Assembly: GCF_900141815.1 (NCBI RefSeq)
Contig: NZ_FQYR01000002.1
Location: forward strand, 1,031,091-1,095,090
Reading direction: 5' to 3'
DNA length: 64,000 bases
DNA from: Rubritalea squalenifaciens DSM 18772
GTDB lineage: Bacteria > Verrucomicrobiota > Verrucomicrobiia > Verrucomicrobiales > Akkermansiaceae
In this document: positions 54,259-63,232 of the stretch, one piece after another
Layout: each line of letters begins with the position of its first letter
How positions within the stretch are numbered: position 1 is the stretch's first letter
Made by a program: the position numbers and the translations under genes
Notes under the pieces: generated by a model
What the model saw: the letters and a program-made list of their open reading frames with translations, nothing else
Databases searched by the model: none
Told to the model about the DNA's origin: nothing

Positions 54259-57051
54259 TTAAGGAGTCGTATAGAATTTCTTCACGGCATCTCTGTACTT
54301 CTCAGGGACTTTTTCTCGTTTGAGTCGTGATGAATTACTGTCTTGCTGATCAGTGGGCTTGATGGTGTTGCTGCCAGATACGGAAGGCGGCGTGCCTTTG
54401 CCTGAACCTCCGCCTTGACCTGCTTTCCCGCCTTGTGAGTTTCCGTGTGGGGAGTCACTGAAATTAAGGCGCTCGGGGCCAAACATTGAAAGGTTTCTCC
54501 CCATGCTGCCGGGTTGGCCATCCTGGCCCATGCCAAACCCTCCGCCACCCATGCCCATACCACCGCCGCCTGCGCCTTCTCCGGCACCTCCTTGACCTTG
54601 ATTGCCTGCGCGGCGTGCGCGGTTGAGCATGGCCTCTAGCATTTGCTCTAGGGTTTTCTTAGCATCGGGCTTCATATTGAAGTCGTTCTTTGGCATTTCG
54701 CCGCGTAGGAGAGCGGCGAATTCATTGTCCTTCATGTCGATGAGTTGCTGCAACAATTTGGCTGCAAGGTGGGCCTTAGAGGAGGCTTCTACGGATTGAC
54801 CGATCTTGGCTGCTTTGGCTGCAGCCTCCATGGCTTCAGCAACCTGAAGTCCCTCGAGCTTTTCAAGAAACTCCAGAGAGCCGTCTTTCAGGTCGACCGC
54901 TTCATCCGGGAGTTGTTCGGCCGCTACACGCAGTTCTTTGGCAAATTTGACAAGCGCGTCCTGGTTCTTAAGCTGGCTCTGCCCGAGTTTCGGTAGGAGC
55001 ATCTTGTTACGCATGATGCCCTTGTTGATCTCTTTGGCGATGTTTGTTTTGCGGGTCGCGAGTGAGCGCTGGTTGTAGTAGATTCTCATGAAGTCACCGG
55101 CCAATTTCATGACTTCGCCGATCTTCTTTACTTTCTCGGCGTCTTGGACCAGATCGTCAGCTTTTTCTTCGACGCCACCGAGACGTTCTAACATTTTCTC
55201 GATCATTTCCTGGTTGTCACCTTTTCCGTCTTTGTAGTCCATGTCGTGAAGATCCTGCTCGTTCTCCATCAGTTTGTCGTGGGTTTCGCGGGCGACGTCT
55301 CCCAAGCGGCCTTCCATCTCGTAGGCGTAAAAATCGTTTGCGAGTTTGTGGGCAAGGTCCTGAGATTTCAGATGGGCAGCGATGGCTTCCTTGAGAGCTT
55401 TCTTGAAGGCTTCCTCGTCATCTTTCTGGTTGGCCTCTTGAAGTCTCTCAAGAGCCTTGCGCGCGTCATCGATAGCTCTGTCTAGTTCTCGGTAACGTGG
55501 AAGGAATTCTCTTATGGTAGCCGATTCTCGGATGCGGGCGGCGTAGGTTTCCTCGGAAATGATGTAGACGCGGGCTACATCCGATGAGCCGATACCTAGC
55601 ATGGAAGGGTTATAGTCTCTGGCCTCAAGGTAGAATTCCAAGGTCTGTTCAGGCTGTACGCCAAGAGCTTCGAGATCGATTGGCTGAGAGTAGTCGTACT
55701 CTTTCTTTTCGACGGATTCAGCCAAGTTCTTAGCTCTGTCTCTGAAGCCTACGAGAGTACGCACCAGCATGACTGAGTCGATGCCGTGGTCGTCCTCCAC
55801 GCGGCCACGCAGAGGGATCTTGGCCTTAGGGGTGGCGAGTACCATTCTGTTCGGCGATTCTAACTCTGGGATTGGCGGAAGATCTGCAGAGGTGCTAATG
55901 GTGAGATCGAGACTGGAAGAGGAAGGGGTGGAGCGTACATCGTGAATGATGCAGGAAAGGTCTGAGCTACGTCTGGCTACCCACTTGAAGGTGGCAGTGC
56001 TTGAGTTGTCAGAAGTTCCCAGGATGATTTCAGGAGCTTGAGTTTCATCCTTTGTCAGTGGAGTCAGAGTGAGTGTGCCTCCTGATAGAGGGCGGTTGCT
56101 GGTAATTTCCAGAGTGACTGTGGATCCCTCGATGACTTTGATTTCGTTTCCTTCAAGAGGGAAGCTGACTTCCTGCTGCTTGGTATAGGAAGGTGGTGTG
56201 ACGGTGATCTGGGCTGAAGTAAACTTGGGCTGGAGAAGTACTTCTACTGGCAACCAGTTTGAGCGGGCCTTCCCGCAGGCAAAGGCGACATCGAATCCAC
56301 TGACGATATTGGTGAATTTTCTGGAGTAGGTAGATTCGTCCTGTTGGAAGGTGCTGGTGGTTTCAATTTCACCAGTTTCCCGGTTTCTTACCAGACAGGT
56401 GACTTGTTCTTTGATCTCATCACCCGTGATGCTGGCTTTGACGAGGTTTTCTCCGCCATAGAAGGTTGTTTGATTCTCTTGCGTGAGTTCAAACCTAAGT
56501 CTAGTGAATGGTGGGGTGTCACTACTTGGTTCCAAAATTCTCTGGCTCACTACGAGGTAAGCTTCCGGGAACGATTTCTGAAGTAGTGTGATGATGCCGA
56601 AAATTACAAGGATGGAGGCTATGCTTCCTGTGATCCATTTCAGTGGGAGCTGTTTACTTAATTGCAGTTTCTTTAGTTCAGCCGCCGCTTCATCGAGTGA
56701 CTTTTGTTTCAGGTAGGCGTGGAGGTCATTGGGGGATCCTTGATCCAGGAGGTCGTGAGCAGCACGGATTTTGTGATCAGATCCAGCTAGTTTTTCATCT
56801 GCGAAGTCCGCGATGCTAGAAGCGGGTTTGAAAATAGCGCGAGCGACTAGGAAAATGACCGTAAAGGCGGCAATCGATATCAGAATCAGGTTGAGTATTT
56901 TCCGCGTGCTGGACTCCAACGCCCACAGCATGTCTGCTAGGCCATAGATGATGGCCACGGTAGCTAGAACACCAGCTACTAGCAGTACGGTCAACAGGAT
57001 GTGACCGAGTGCGTGGTTTCGTTTGATGCGGTTGAGGTTTCTGCTGAACAT
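54259..57051 (-). CDS. DUF4175-like large membrane protein
   Basis: A 930-residue protein. Three membrane spans (about 17-42, 53-75, 145-162) anchor a long periplasmic region with an Ig-like first half and a coiled-coil second half (about 520-800, rich in E/K/L heptads). The C-terminal tail is Gly/Met-rich (GAGGGGMGMGGGGFGMG). It resembles the DUF4175 proteins found with MoxR and VWA genes. Role unknown; scaffold or substrate-presenting component is a guess. It is 24 nt from the DUF4159 gene. Confidence 0.7.
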   Translation of the reverse strand: MFSRNLNRIKRNHALGHILLTVLLVAGVLATVAIIYGLADMLWALESSTRKILNLILISIAAFTVIFLVARAIFKPASSIADFADEKLAGSDHKIRAAHDLLDQGSPNDLHAYLKQKSLDEAAAELKKLQLSKQLPLKWITGSIASILVIFGIITLLQKSFPEAYLVVSQRILEPSSDTPPFTRLRFELTQENQTTFYGGENLVKASITGDEIKEQVTCLVRNRETGEIETTSTFQQDESTYSRKFTNIVSGFDVAFACGKARSNWLPVEVLLQPKFTSAQITVTPPSYTKQQEVSFPLEGNEIKVIEGSTVTLEITSNRPLSGGTLTLTPLTKDETQAPEIILGTSDNSSTATFKWVARRSSDLSCIIHDVRSTPSSSSLDLTISTSADLPPIPELESPNRMVLATPKAKIPLRGRVEDDHGIDSVMLVRTLVGFRDRAKNLAESVEKKEYDYSQPIDLEALGVQPEQTLEFYLEARDYNPSMLGIGSSDVARVYIISEETYAARIRESATIREFLPRYRELDRAIDDARKALERLQEANQKDDEEAFKKALKEAIAAHLKSQDLAHKLANDFYAYEMEGRLGDVARETHDKLMENEQDLHDMDYKDGKGDNQEMIEKMLERLGGVEEKADDLVQDAEKVKKIGEVMKLAGDFMRIYYNQRSLATRKTNIAKEINKGIMRNKMLLPKLGQSQLKNQDALVKFAKELRVAAEQLPDEAVDLKDGSLEFLEKLEGLQVAEAMEAAAKAAKIGQSVEASSKAHLAAKLLQQLIDMKDNEFAALLRGEMPKNDFNMKPDAKKTLEQMLEAMLNRARRAGNQGQGGAGEGAGGGGMGMGGGGFGMGQDGQPGSMGRNLSMFGPERLNFSDSPHGNSQGGKAGQGGGSGKGTPPSVSGSNTIKPTDQQDSNSSRLKREKVPEKYRDAVKKFYTTP

Positions 57052-57078
57052 ATGGTACGTTCTCTAACTGATTAAAAT

Positions 57079-59271
57079 TTATGGGAGCCCTTGTCTGCGG
57101 CGGATGACCCACTCGCTTGCGAGTAGGGACAGGATGATGAGTGGTGGGAACCATTTGGCCCATGCAGGTTGCCAGATGAGGTTCGCTTCCACCTCGATGC
57201 GTTCTTGGTCAGAAAAGGCTTCGGTTAAGAAGGTCTCGAGCTCGCTGGGATGGATGATTTTACCGCCAGTGGATTCTACGAGTTCTCTGAGGAAAACAGG
57301 GTCGGGATTCAGGTTGTCCTTCTCGTTAGGCGGTGAGGTGGCGACGACGTGTAGAGCTGGAGATGGGGACTGGTCATCTGTGAGGACGGATACTTCGTAG
57401 TTACCAGATTGGTCAGGAGTGAAGGAAGCTCTCCAAGTGGGCTTGCCACTCTCGGAAGTCACGCTGGCCGGGGTGAGATTCTGAACCTCACCTCCGGGTG
57501 TCTGAATACTGACGCTGGGTGCTGGGTCTGACTTGGAGCCGCGGTAGCTGAGGGTGAAGACGATGGGCTGCTGGATCCCGACAGTTTGGTTAGAAGCACG
57601 CAGTGAGTACTGGTGGCCGGGCAAGAACTCGGAGTAGGCTACCATCCACTGGATAAGCTGCGTCCAGTACTCAGAGTACATGTTTCCTAGTTCGCGGGCT
57701 TCTGGGTAGAAGTCCCATTTCCAGAGGCCATCTGCATTGACCAGGCCGGTGACTCCCTGGCCGTAGCGGCGTACCATGAGAAGGGGGAAGGTGCCTCGGT
57801 TGCCCTCGAGTGTGCCGCGGGCAAGTACCCTGGTAAATGGTTTCACCGCATCGATCCGGTGAGCGTCTTTGAGCTTGGGAAGTGATTTCCAGACCGGGCT
57901 GTCTGGCTCAGGAAGGGCTTGGCCAAAAAGGCCGGCGGCCTGGCCGTCTGAGGTGGGGAGGAGAGAGAAGGATGCTGTGTTTCCTGCTGCCCAAGTGACG
58001 GGCTCTAGGGCTTCCAAGTCATCAAGCTTGCCTGAGTATGGCTTGCCGCGGGAGAATAGAACGGCTCCGCCCTGATCTCTGACGAAGGTCTTGAGGGTGT
58101 CGATTCGCTTTGGGGTGAGGAAGTGTTCGCTGTTCTTGCCGAATACGATGAGGTCGTATTGGGAAAGTTCCTCGAGAGAATCGGGAAAGACTTCGGTGGA
58201 GGATTCGCTGGGTGTGGCTTCTCCGGAATTGATGCTGAAGTACCTGGTGTCCGAGAGTCGGTGGACTGAGTGGACATCCATGTGCGTTTGCTGTCTGAGT
58301 AGCTGTGCGAGGAATTTGGAATCCCAGTAGGGTGCACCTTCTGCGATAAAGACGCGAGTTTTGGTTGTCAGGATACGGATGTGAACGGAGGCATCGTTGT
58401 TATTGGTGCGCTGCTCGTTAGCGAGATGATTGACAGAGAGTTTCCAGTTGGCGGACTTTTCAGGAGCTTTGATGGAGAATGTGTGCAGCGTAAGCTTGTT
58501 GTTAGTAAGCTCGAGTTCCTGTTCGGCGAGAAGGTCACCTTTCTCATTAAGTAGCTTGAGGGTAACTTGCTGCTCGCCCAGATTCTGGTTGTTGAGGGCG
58601 GCGGTGATTTGGACATTCTGGTTAGGAAAGGCGGTGATGCTGCGGCGCGGGGAGGTGAGTTCAATATCTTCAACCTTTACGTCATGCCCGATCGGGACCG
58701 CATAGATGGGAGCGTTGTTTGCGCGCGCCTGCAGAGCGAGGTTAGAATTGGAAGGCACGGAGGTTTGTCTGCCGTCGGTGAAGATAATCATGCCTTCGGG
58801 TGAGGTTCCTGTTGCTTGCAGGCGAGTAAAGATACCTGAACCTGAAGTGAGCAGATCAGTGGTGTCGCCAATGGCAGAGACTGAGTCTCCTTCTTTGATC
58901 GGGGCAGCGCTGTCTGAGAAGGTGAACTGAGGTGTTGCGAGATCGCTTTTCTCTGCCAGCTTGGCTACTTTGCCGCTGAGAGCCAGGGCTTGGTCAAGCC
59001 GGGACTCATTGCCTTCTATTACAGACATTGAAGCAGAGTTATCGACGAGGACGGGCCAAACTTTCTGCTGGTCGCTGTTTTCAGGTACCCATTTCCCTGG
59101 ATTGAGTAGGAGAACACAGATGGCGATCAGGGCAATCAGGCGCAGTGATAGCAGAATCCACCGTACCTTTCCCGCAGCATGGAAACTAGACCTCCATGCG
59201 AGGAAGCCGCCCGCAGCCAGAATGACAAGGATGAGCGGGATGAGTGTAGATAATGGAAGTACGGGGTGCAC
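57079..59271 (-). CDS. VWA and glutamine amidotransferase-like membrane protein
   Basis: A 730-residue inner-membrane protein. Two N-terminal spans (about 9-27, 38-56) are followed by a VWA domain with the MIDAS VDNSASMS (76-83), an Ig-like segment, and a class I amidotransferase-like fold (about 310-530, with QYDLIVFGKNSEH), then a last C-terminal span. The start is a GTG 2 nt after the previous stop. This architecture is standard for the third or fourth gene of MoxR operons in this phylum group. Confidence 0.78.
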   Translation of the reverse strand: MHPVLPLSTLIPLILVILAAGGFLAWRSSFHAAGKVRWILLSLRLIALIAICVLLLNPGKWVPENSDQQKVWPVLVDNSASMSVIEGNESRLDQALALSGKVAKLAEKSDLATPQFTFSDSAAPIKEGDSVSAIGDTTDLLTSGSGIFTRLQATGTSPEGMIIFTDGRQTSVPSNSNLALQARANNAPIYAVPIGHDVKVEDIELTSPRRSITAFPNQNVQITAALNNQNLGEQQVTLKLLNEKGDLLAEQELELTNNKLTLHTFSIKAPEKSANWKLSVNHLANEQRTNNNDASVHIRILTTKTRVFIAEGAPYWDSKFLAQLLRQQTHMDVHSVHRLSDTRYFSINSGEATPSESSTEVFPDSLEELSQYDLIVFGKNSEHFLTPKRIDTLKTFVRDQGGAVLFSRGKPYSGKLDDLEALEPVTWAAGNTASFSLLPTSDGQAAGLFGQALPEPDSPVWKSLPKLKDAHRIDAVKPFTRVLARGTLEGNRGTFPLLMVRRYGQGVTGLVNADGLWKWDFYPEARELGNMYSEYWTQLIQWMVAYSEFLPGHQYSLRASNQTVGIQQPIVFTLSYRGSKSDPAPSVSIQTPGGEVQNLTPASVTSESGKPTWRASFTPDQSGNYEVSVLTDDQSPSPALHVVATSPPNEKDNLNPDPVFLRELVESTGGKIIHPSELETFLTEAFSDQERIEVEANLIWQPAWAKWFPPLIILSLLASEWVIRRRQGLP

Positions 59272-59273
59272 TG

Positions 59274-61298
59274 TTAGGAAGCAGAAGTTTTCGGTTTAGG
59301 AGGTGTGGCGGCGATGGATTCACCGAGAAGGAATAGCAATGCAGCGGCGGCGAGCCATGGCCAGAGAGGAAGACCCTGATTAAGGGCATCTTCACGCAGG
59401 AGGCTGCTTGTCTCAGCGGCTTCTCCTTGAGAGAGGTCAGCTGGGTCTATCTGGCGAAGGTCGGATTCGGTTTGCGGGAAGTTTGCGAAACTAGTGTGGG
59501 TAGTGGTGGAGCCAGTCTTCCACTCGAAGATGCCAGGTTCCATGTCCTGTTTTGAAATCAGGAGGGTGCCTTTGTCCGTATTTTTTAGCTCCACTGCCCA
59601 GGCTTCTCCGGCCGGGGGAAGTAGGGATACGGAGTCTGCGGTAATGTTCTCAGGCAGTACCCATGACAGCGGTGAGCCGGGGATGGACTCGAAATGGTTC
59701 GCAGTGGTGGTCGGCTGGATTTGTAACAGTAGCTCGGCGACAAAGGGCAGGAATGGATCTTGCTGAGACCAATCTGAGGAATCTGGGGATATTGGCAGGT
59801 TCCAGAGCAGGCGTTGGGCAGCGTCTCCATTCTTTTTCAGTATAGCTGGTGTCTGGTCTGTATAGCTGATCAAGGTGGTAATCCCTGAGGCGTTCAGCCA
59901 TGACTGGGGTAACTCCATACGAGAGCGGAAGGAACCTTTGACCGGATTGCCAAACTCGCCGGAGCGGAAGAGGGCAAAGACTGGCGAAGACTCGCTGGCG
60001 ATCTGGGCGGACCAGCCTTGTTCGTTCTTTTTGTAGTCAATGTTAGAGCTAGGTTGAGGGAGTGACAGGAAGGTTGAGGAAACTGCGGGTGGGCATTTGA
60101 GGCCGGGCTCAGCAATGATGGTCATCCCCTCAGAGGAGAGTTTTTCGATTGCTTCTAATTGGGTGCCGTCCCAGTCGTGGAGGAAGAGAATGTCACAGGA
60201 TCTGGGAGAAGGGAGTTTGTTGGTCGTGTCATGGGAAAGCCAAGGGAGAGCGCTGGCACAACGTTCAAGGATACGTGAGGCATCACTGGGTGATTTTGTG
60301 GAGGAAACCAGGCGTAGCGTCTCACGCACGGGGATAATGAGGTGGCGTTCGTCATCGGCCGGGAATGTGTCTTCGCTGAGAGATGCGGTGACTTGGACAT
60401 TGCCATGTGCACGGAAGGATGAGGTGAAGGCTGTTTCAGTCTGGCTCCAAGCTGGGATTTCAATTTCCTTGGACTGACGACTGCCACCGGCATTGAGATA
60501 GATGGTGGAGTGCTTTGCTTTGTCGGAGAAATTGTTGATACGCGCGGTGATCAGGGTGTTCTGACCGCTCACAGGAGATGGTGGGTCTGCAATGAGTGAA
60601 GTGATGGCGAGATTCTCTATCGGCGATTCACCGACCTTGATCTTGGTAAATTTGATAGAGTCGGGGACAGGGAGCTCGGCGTCTTTCCAGGCAGAGGACT
60701 GGAAGTCAGAGATGAGGATAATCTCACGATTGCCTTCTATTTGCTGGAGCTGCTCGACTGCCATTCTAAGAGCGCCTGAGATAGAACCAGTCTCGTGGCG
60801 GGCTTCGTTCTGCTGGAGGAGGTTGTTCAGGTAGGCGATGTTTGGACTGGGAGCCGGGAAGGCTGTGCTAGGCTTGGCTTTGAGCCAGACAATATTGGCG
60901 TTGTCTGGTTTGAGTTCGCGGATCATCTGAGCGACCTCTACGCAGGCTTTGGAAAAGCGGGTGTCTGAACCTTCATGGGCATCCATGGACGCGGACTGAT
61001 CGATCACGAATACGATGTTTTTGTCTGCGCCCGGTGTGCTATTGGGATCTTTTGAGATCAGTAGCGGGTGGAGGAAGGCGAAGAGAAGCGCTGCAACCGC
61101 AAGCGTTCTGAGAACCAGTGTCAGCCAATCCTGAGGTTTACGGATCCTCGCTGTTTTTTTGAGGATGCGCTGCAGGAAGGTAATGTCTGAGAACTTGAAC
61201 GCAGGTGGCTTGCTCCTTGCAAAGAAGTGCACAAGAACGGGGATGGCAATGAGAGCCATCAGCCAAGCGAGTGCAGGGAATGTAGTGATGATCGACAA
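59274..61298 (-). CDS. BatA-like VWA membrane protein
   Basis: A 674-residue protein. The N-terminal BatA domain has two spans (about 6-26 and 60-80) flanking ARSKPPAFKFSDITFLQRI. A VWA domain follows with the MIDAS VIDQSASMD (98-106), and a final span sits near 650. The apparent start is a TTG at 61298; the next ATG (residue 14) would cut the first span, so TTG is preferred. Metal-binding VWA proteins act as chaperone partners of MoxR ATPases. Confidence 0.8.
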   Translation of the reverse strand: MSIITTFPALAWLMALIAIPVLVHFFARSKPPAFKFSDITFLQRILKKTARIRKPQDWLTLVLRTLAVAALLFAFLHPLLISKDPNSTPGADKNIVFVIDQSASMDAHEGSDTRFSKACVEVAQMIRELKPDNANIVWLKAKPSTAFPAPSPNIAYLNNLLQQNEARHETGSISGALRMAVEQLQQIEGNREIILISDFQSSAWKDAELPVPDSIKFTKIKVGESPIENLAITSLIADPPSPVSGQNTLITARINNFSDKAKHSTIYLNAGGSRQSKEIEIPAWSQTETAFTSSFRAHGNVQVTASLSEDTFPADDERHLIIPVRETLRLVSSTKSPSDASRILERCASALPWLSHDTTNKLPSPRSCDILFLHDWDGTQLEAIEKLSSEGMTIIAEPGLKCPPAVSSTFLSLPQPSSNIDYKKNEQGWSAQIASESSPVFALFRSGEFGNPVKGSFRSRMELPQSWLNASGITTLISYTDQTPAILKKNGDAAQRLLWNLPISPDSSDWSQQDPFLPFVAELLLQIQPTTTANHFESIPGSPLSWVLPENITADSVSLLPPAGEAWAVELKNTDKGTLLISKQDMEPGIFEWKTGSTTTHTSFANFPQTESDLRQIDPADLSQGEAAETSSLLREDALNQGLPLWPWLAAAALLFLLGESIAATPPKPKTSAS

Positions 61299-61325
61299 GG
61301 TAGTCTGTGGTGAGATTCTGAGAAA

Positions 61326-62207
61326 TTAGTGGGCGAGTCGGTCGAAGAGCGTGTGGTAGGACTCGGTGGTTGGGATGAGGGTGTAGTCCACAAGTCTAGA
61401 AGCTGCGAGGCGGCGCAGGGCACGGGTGTGCTGCTGGAGCTCTTGGTCCCATGCTTGGCGGAGATTGGTGGTGTGAACGATAAGGTTTTCATCCGTCTCC
61501 ATGTCCACGAATCTGGAGAGACCACGGTCCGGAAGTTTGATCTCGGATGGATCAAGCACGTGGAAAAGGTGGACGCGGAAGCCGCGGTGTAGGTAGGGGT
61601 TGAGAGCCTTGAAGATGTCTTCAGGAGAGTCAAAGAAATCCGATAAGATCACGATGGTGCCCTTGCGTTTGATCAGAGGAACCGCGCGTTTGAGGGATTC
61701 TGCTAGAGATGTCTGAGATCCAGGTTTGTTATTTTCTAACAAATCTAGAATAGAGTGGAGGTGCTTCCTGGTGGAACCCGGTGGTAGGTGGTGACGGATG
61801 TCTCGATCAAAGAGCTGTAGTCCTACGCGGTCGTTCTTGTAGATGACCAGCCAGGAGAGGCAGGCGGCAAAGAAGGAGGCGTACTCCAGCTTGGTGAGTT
61901 CCGCGGCATCCCGGAAGCCCATGGATGCTGAGGAGTCCACGAAGATGTGGCATTCGAGATTGGTTTCCTGCTCGAAGGTCTTGAGGTAGAAACGGTCTGA
62001 GCGCGCATAGACGCGCCAGTCGACCATTGCAGGGTCATCCCCGGGTGTGTACTGGCGGTACTCGTGGAATTCGGTAGAAGAGCCACGCTGGCGAGAACGG
62101 TGGCGGCCAGACAAGTATCCCTCCACAAGGGCTTTGGCTCCGAATTCATAGTTGCGGAGCTTTTTGATGTCCTCAGGCTTGAGGTACTTGTGTTGCTGAG
62201 ACGCCAT
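61326..62207 (-). CDS. DUF58 protein
   Basis: A 293-residue cytosolic protein. RQYTPGDDPAMVDWRVYAR (51-69) is the DUF58 signature, and the VWA-like fold carries FVDSSASMGF (89-98). These proteins accompany MoxR and are thought to mediate assembly of membrane or envelope complexes. The ATG is 2 nt after the moxR stop, so translation is coupled. Confidence 0.92.
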   Translation of the reverse strand: MASQQHKYLKPEDIKKLRNYEFGAKALVEGYLSGRHRSRQRGSSTEFHEYRQYTPGDDPAMVDWRVYARSDRFYLKTFEQETNLECHIFVDSSASMGFRDAAELTKLEYASFFAACLSWLVIYKNDRVGLQLFDRDIRHHLPPGSTRKHLHSILDLLENNKPGSQTSLAESLKRAVPLIKRKGTIVILSDFFDSPEDIFKALNPYLHRGFRVHLFHVLDPSEIKLPDRGLSRFVDMETDENLIVHTTNLRQAWDQELQQHTRALRRLAASRLVDYTLIPTTESYHTLFDRLAH

Positions 62208-62209
62208 GG

Positions 62210-63193
62210 TTAGATGGACTTGACCAGTTCCTGAATGATTTGGTTTTCGGTGATACCTTCACCGGTAGCGTTGTAGTTCGGGATGACGCGGTGGCGCAGG
62301 ATTGGTAGCGCTGCGTCTCTGACTTCATCGACTGTGGCGGATGATTTTCCGCGCAGCAGGGCGAGGCCTCTCACGGCGCGAGCCAGGCACTGTGAAGCAC
62401 GAGGGCCAGCACCGTAGGCGATGTAGTTTTTGACGAATTCGGTAGCGTGTTCGGAATCCGGCCTGGATGTGTGGACGAGCTTGAGGATGGCTTGCACCAC
62501 ATTTTCTGGAAGAGGTACGTCGAGAACGGCTTCCTGAAGTTCCATCACGCCTTTAGCGTCGAGGATAGTATTGGCCTGTGGTGTAGAGTGGCCGGTAGTG
62601 CGGGCGATGATCTCGGCTTCCTGCTCGATACTCGGGTAGTCGATAAAGATGTTGTAGAAGAAACGGTCGAGCTGTGCTTCCGGGAGCGGGTAGGTACCCT
62701 CATGTTCGATCGGGTTCTGGGTGGCGAAGACGATGAATGGTTCAGCTAGCTTGCGAGTCTTGCCGGCGACAGTGACTTGCTTTTCCTGCATGGCTTCGAG
62801 CAAGGCTGCCTGAGTTTTTGGCGGGGTACGGTTGATTTCGTCTGCCAGAATGAGGTTGGAGAAGATAGGGCCGGGGGAGAACTCAAAATTACGAGCGCCG
62901 GATTCACTGACCTGAAGGATCTCTGAGCCGACGATGTCCGTAGGCATGAGGTCCGGTGTGAACTGGATGCGCTGGAACTTGAGGCCGAGAATCTGGCCGA
63001 GAGTGGCGGCGAGTAGTGTTTTGGCCAAACCGGGTGCGCCGACGAGTAGGCAGTGACCCTTGCAGAGGAGGGAGACGAGCATTTGCTCAACGATTTCGTC
63101 CTGGCCGACAATGACCTTGGCGGTTTCTTGGCGGATTTTGCTGACGGATTCCTGTACGGACTCCCATTGTTTCTCTGGTGCAGCTATAGTCAT
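62210..63193 (-). CDS. moxR: MoxR-family AAA+ ATPase
   Basis: A 327-residue AAA+ chaperone. Walker A GAPGLAKT (52-59), Walker B LILADEINR (near 115), FATQNPIEHEGTYPLPEAQL and the sensor regions are complete. With the VWA proteins it is proposed to mature cofactor- or metal-containing envelope proteins. It heads a tightly packed minus-strand operon reaching 49507. Confidence 0.95.
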   Translation of the reverse strand: MTIAAPEKQWESVQESVSKIRQETAKVIVGQDEIVEQMLVSLLCKGHCLLVGAPGLAKTLLAATLGQILGLKFQRIQFTPDLMPTDIVGSEILQVSESGARNFEFSPGPIFSNLILADEINRTPPKTQAALLEAMQEKQVTVAGKTRKLAEPFIVFATQNPIEHEGTYPLPEAQLDRFFYNIFIDYPSIEQEAEIIARTTGHSTPQANTILDAKGVMELQEAVLDVPLPENVVQAILKLVHTSRPDSEHATEFVKNYIAYGAGPRASQCLARAVRGLALLRGKSSATVDEVRDAALPILRHRVIPNYNATGEGITENQIIQELVKSI

Positions 63194-63232
63194 GGTTTGG
63201 ATTTTGTTAAAGTGTTAGTGATTGGTCTGGGC

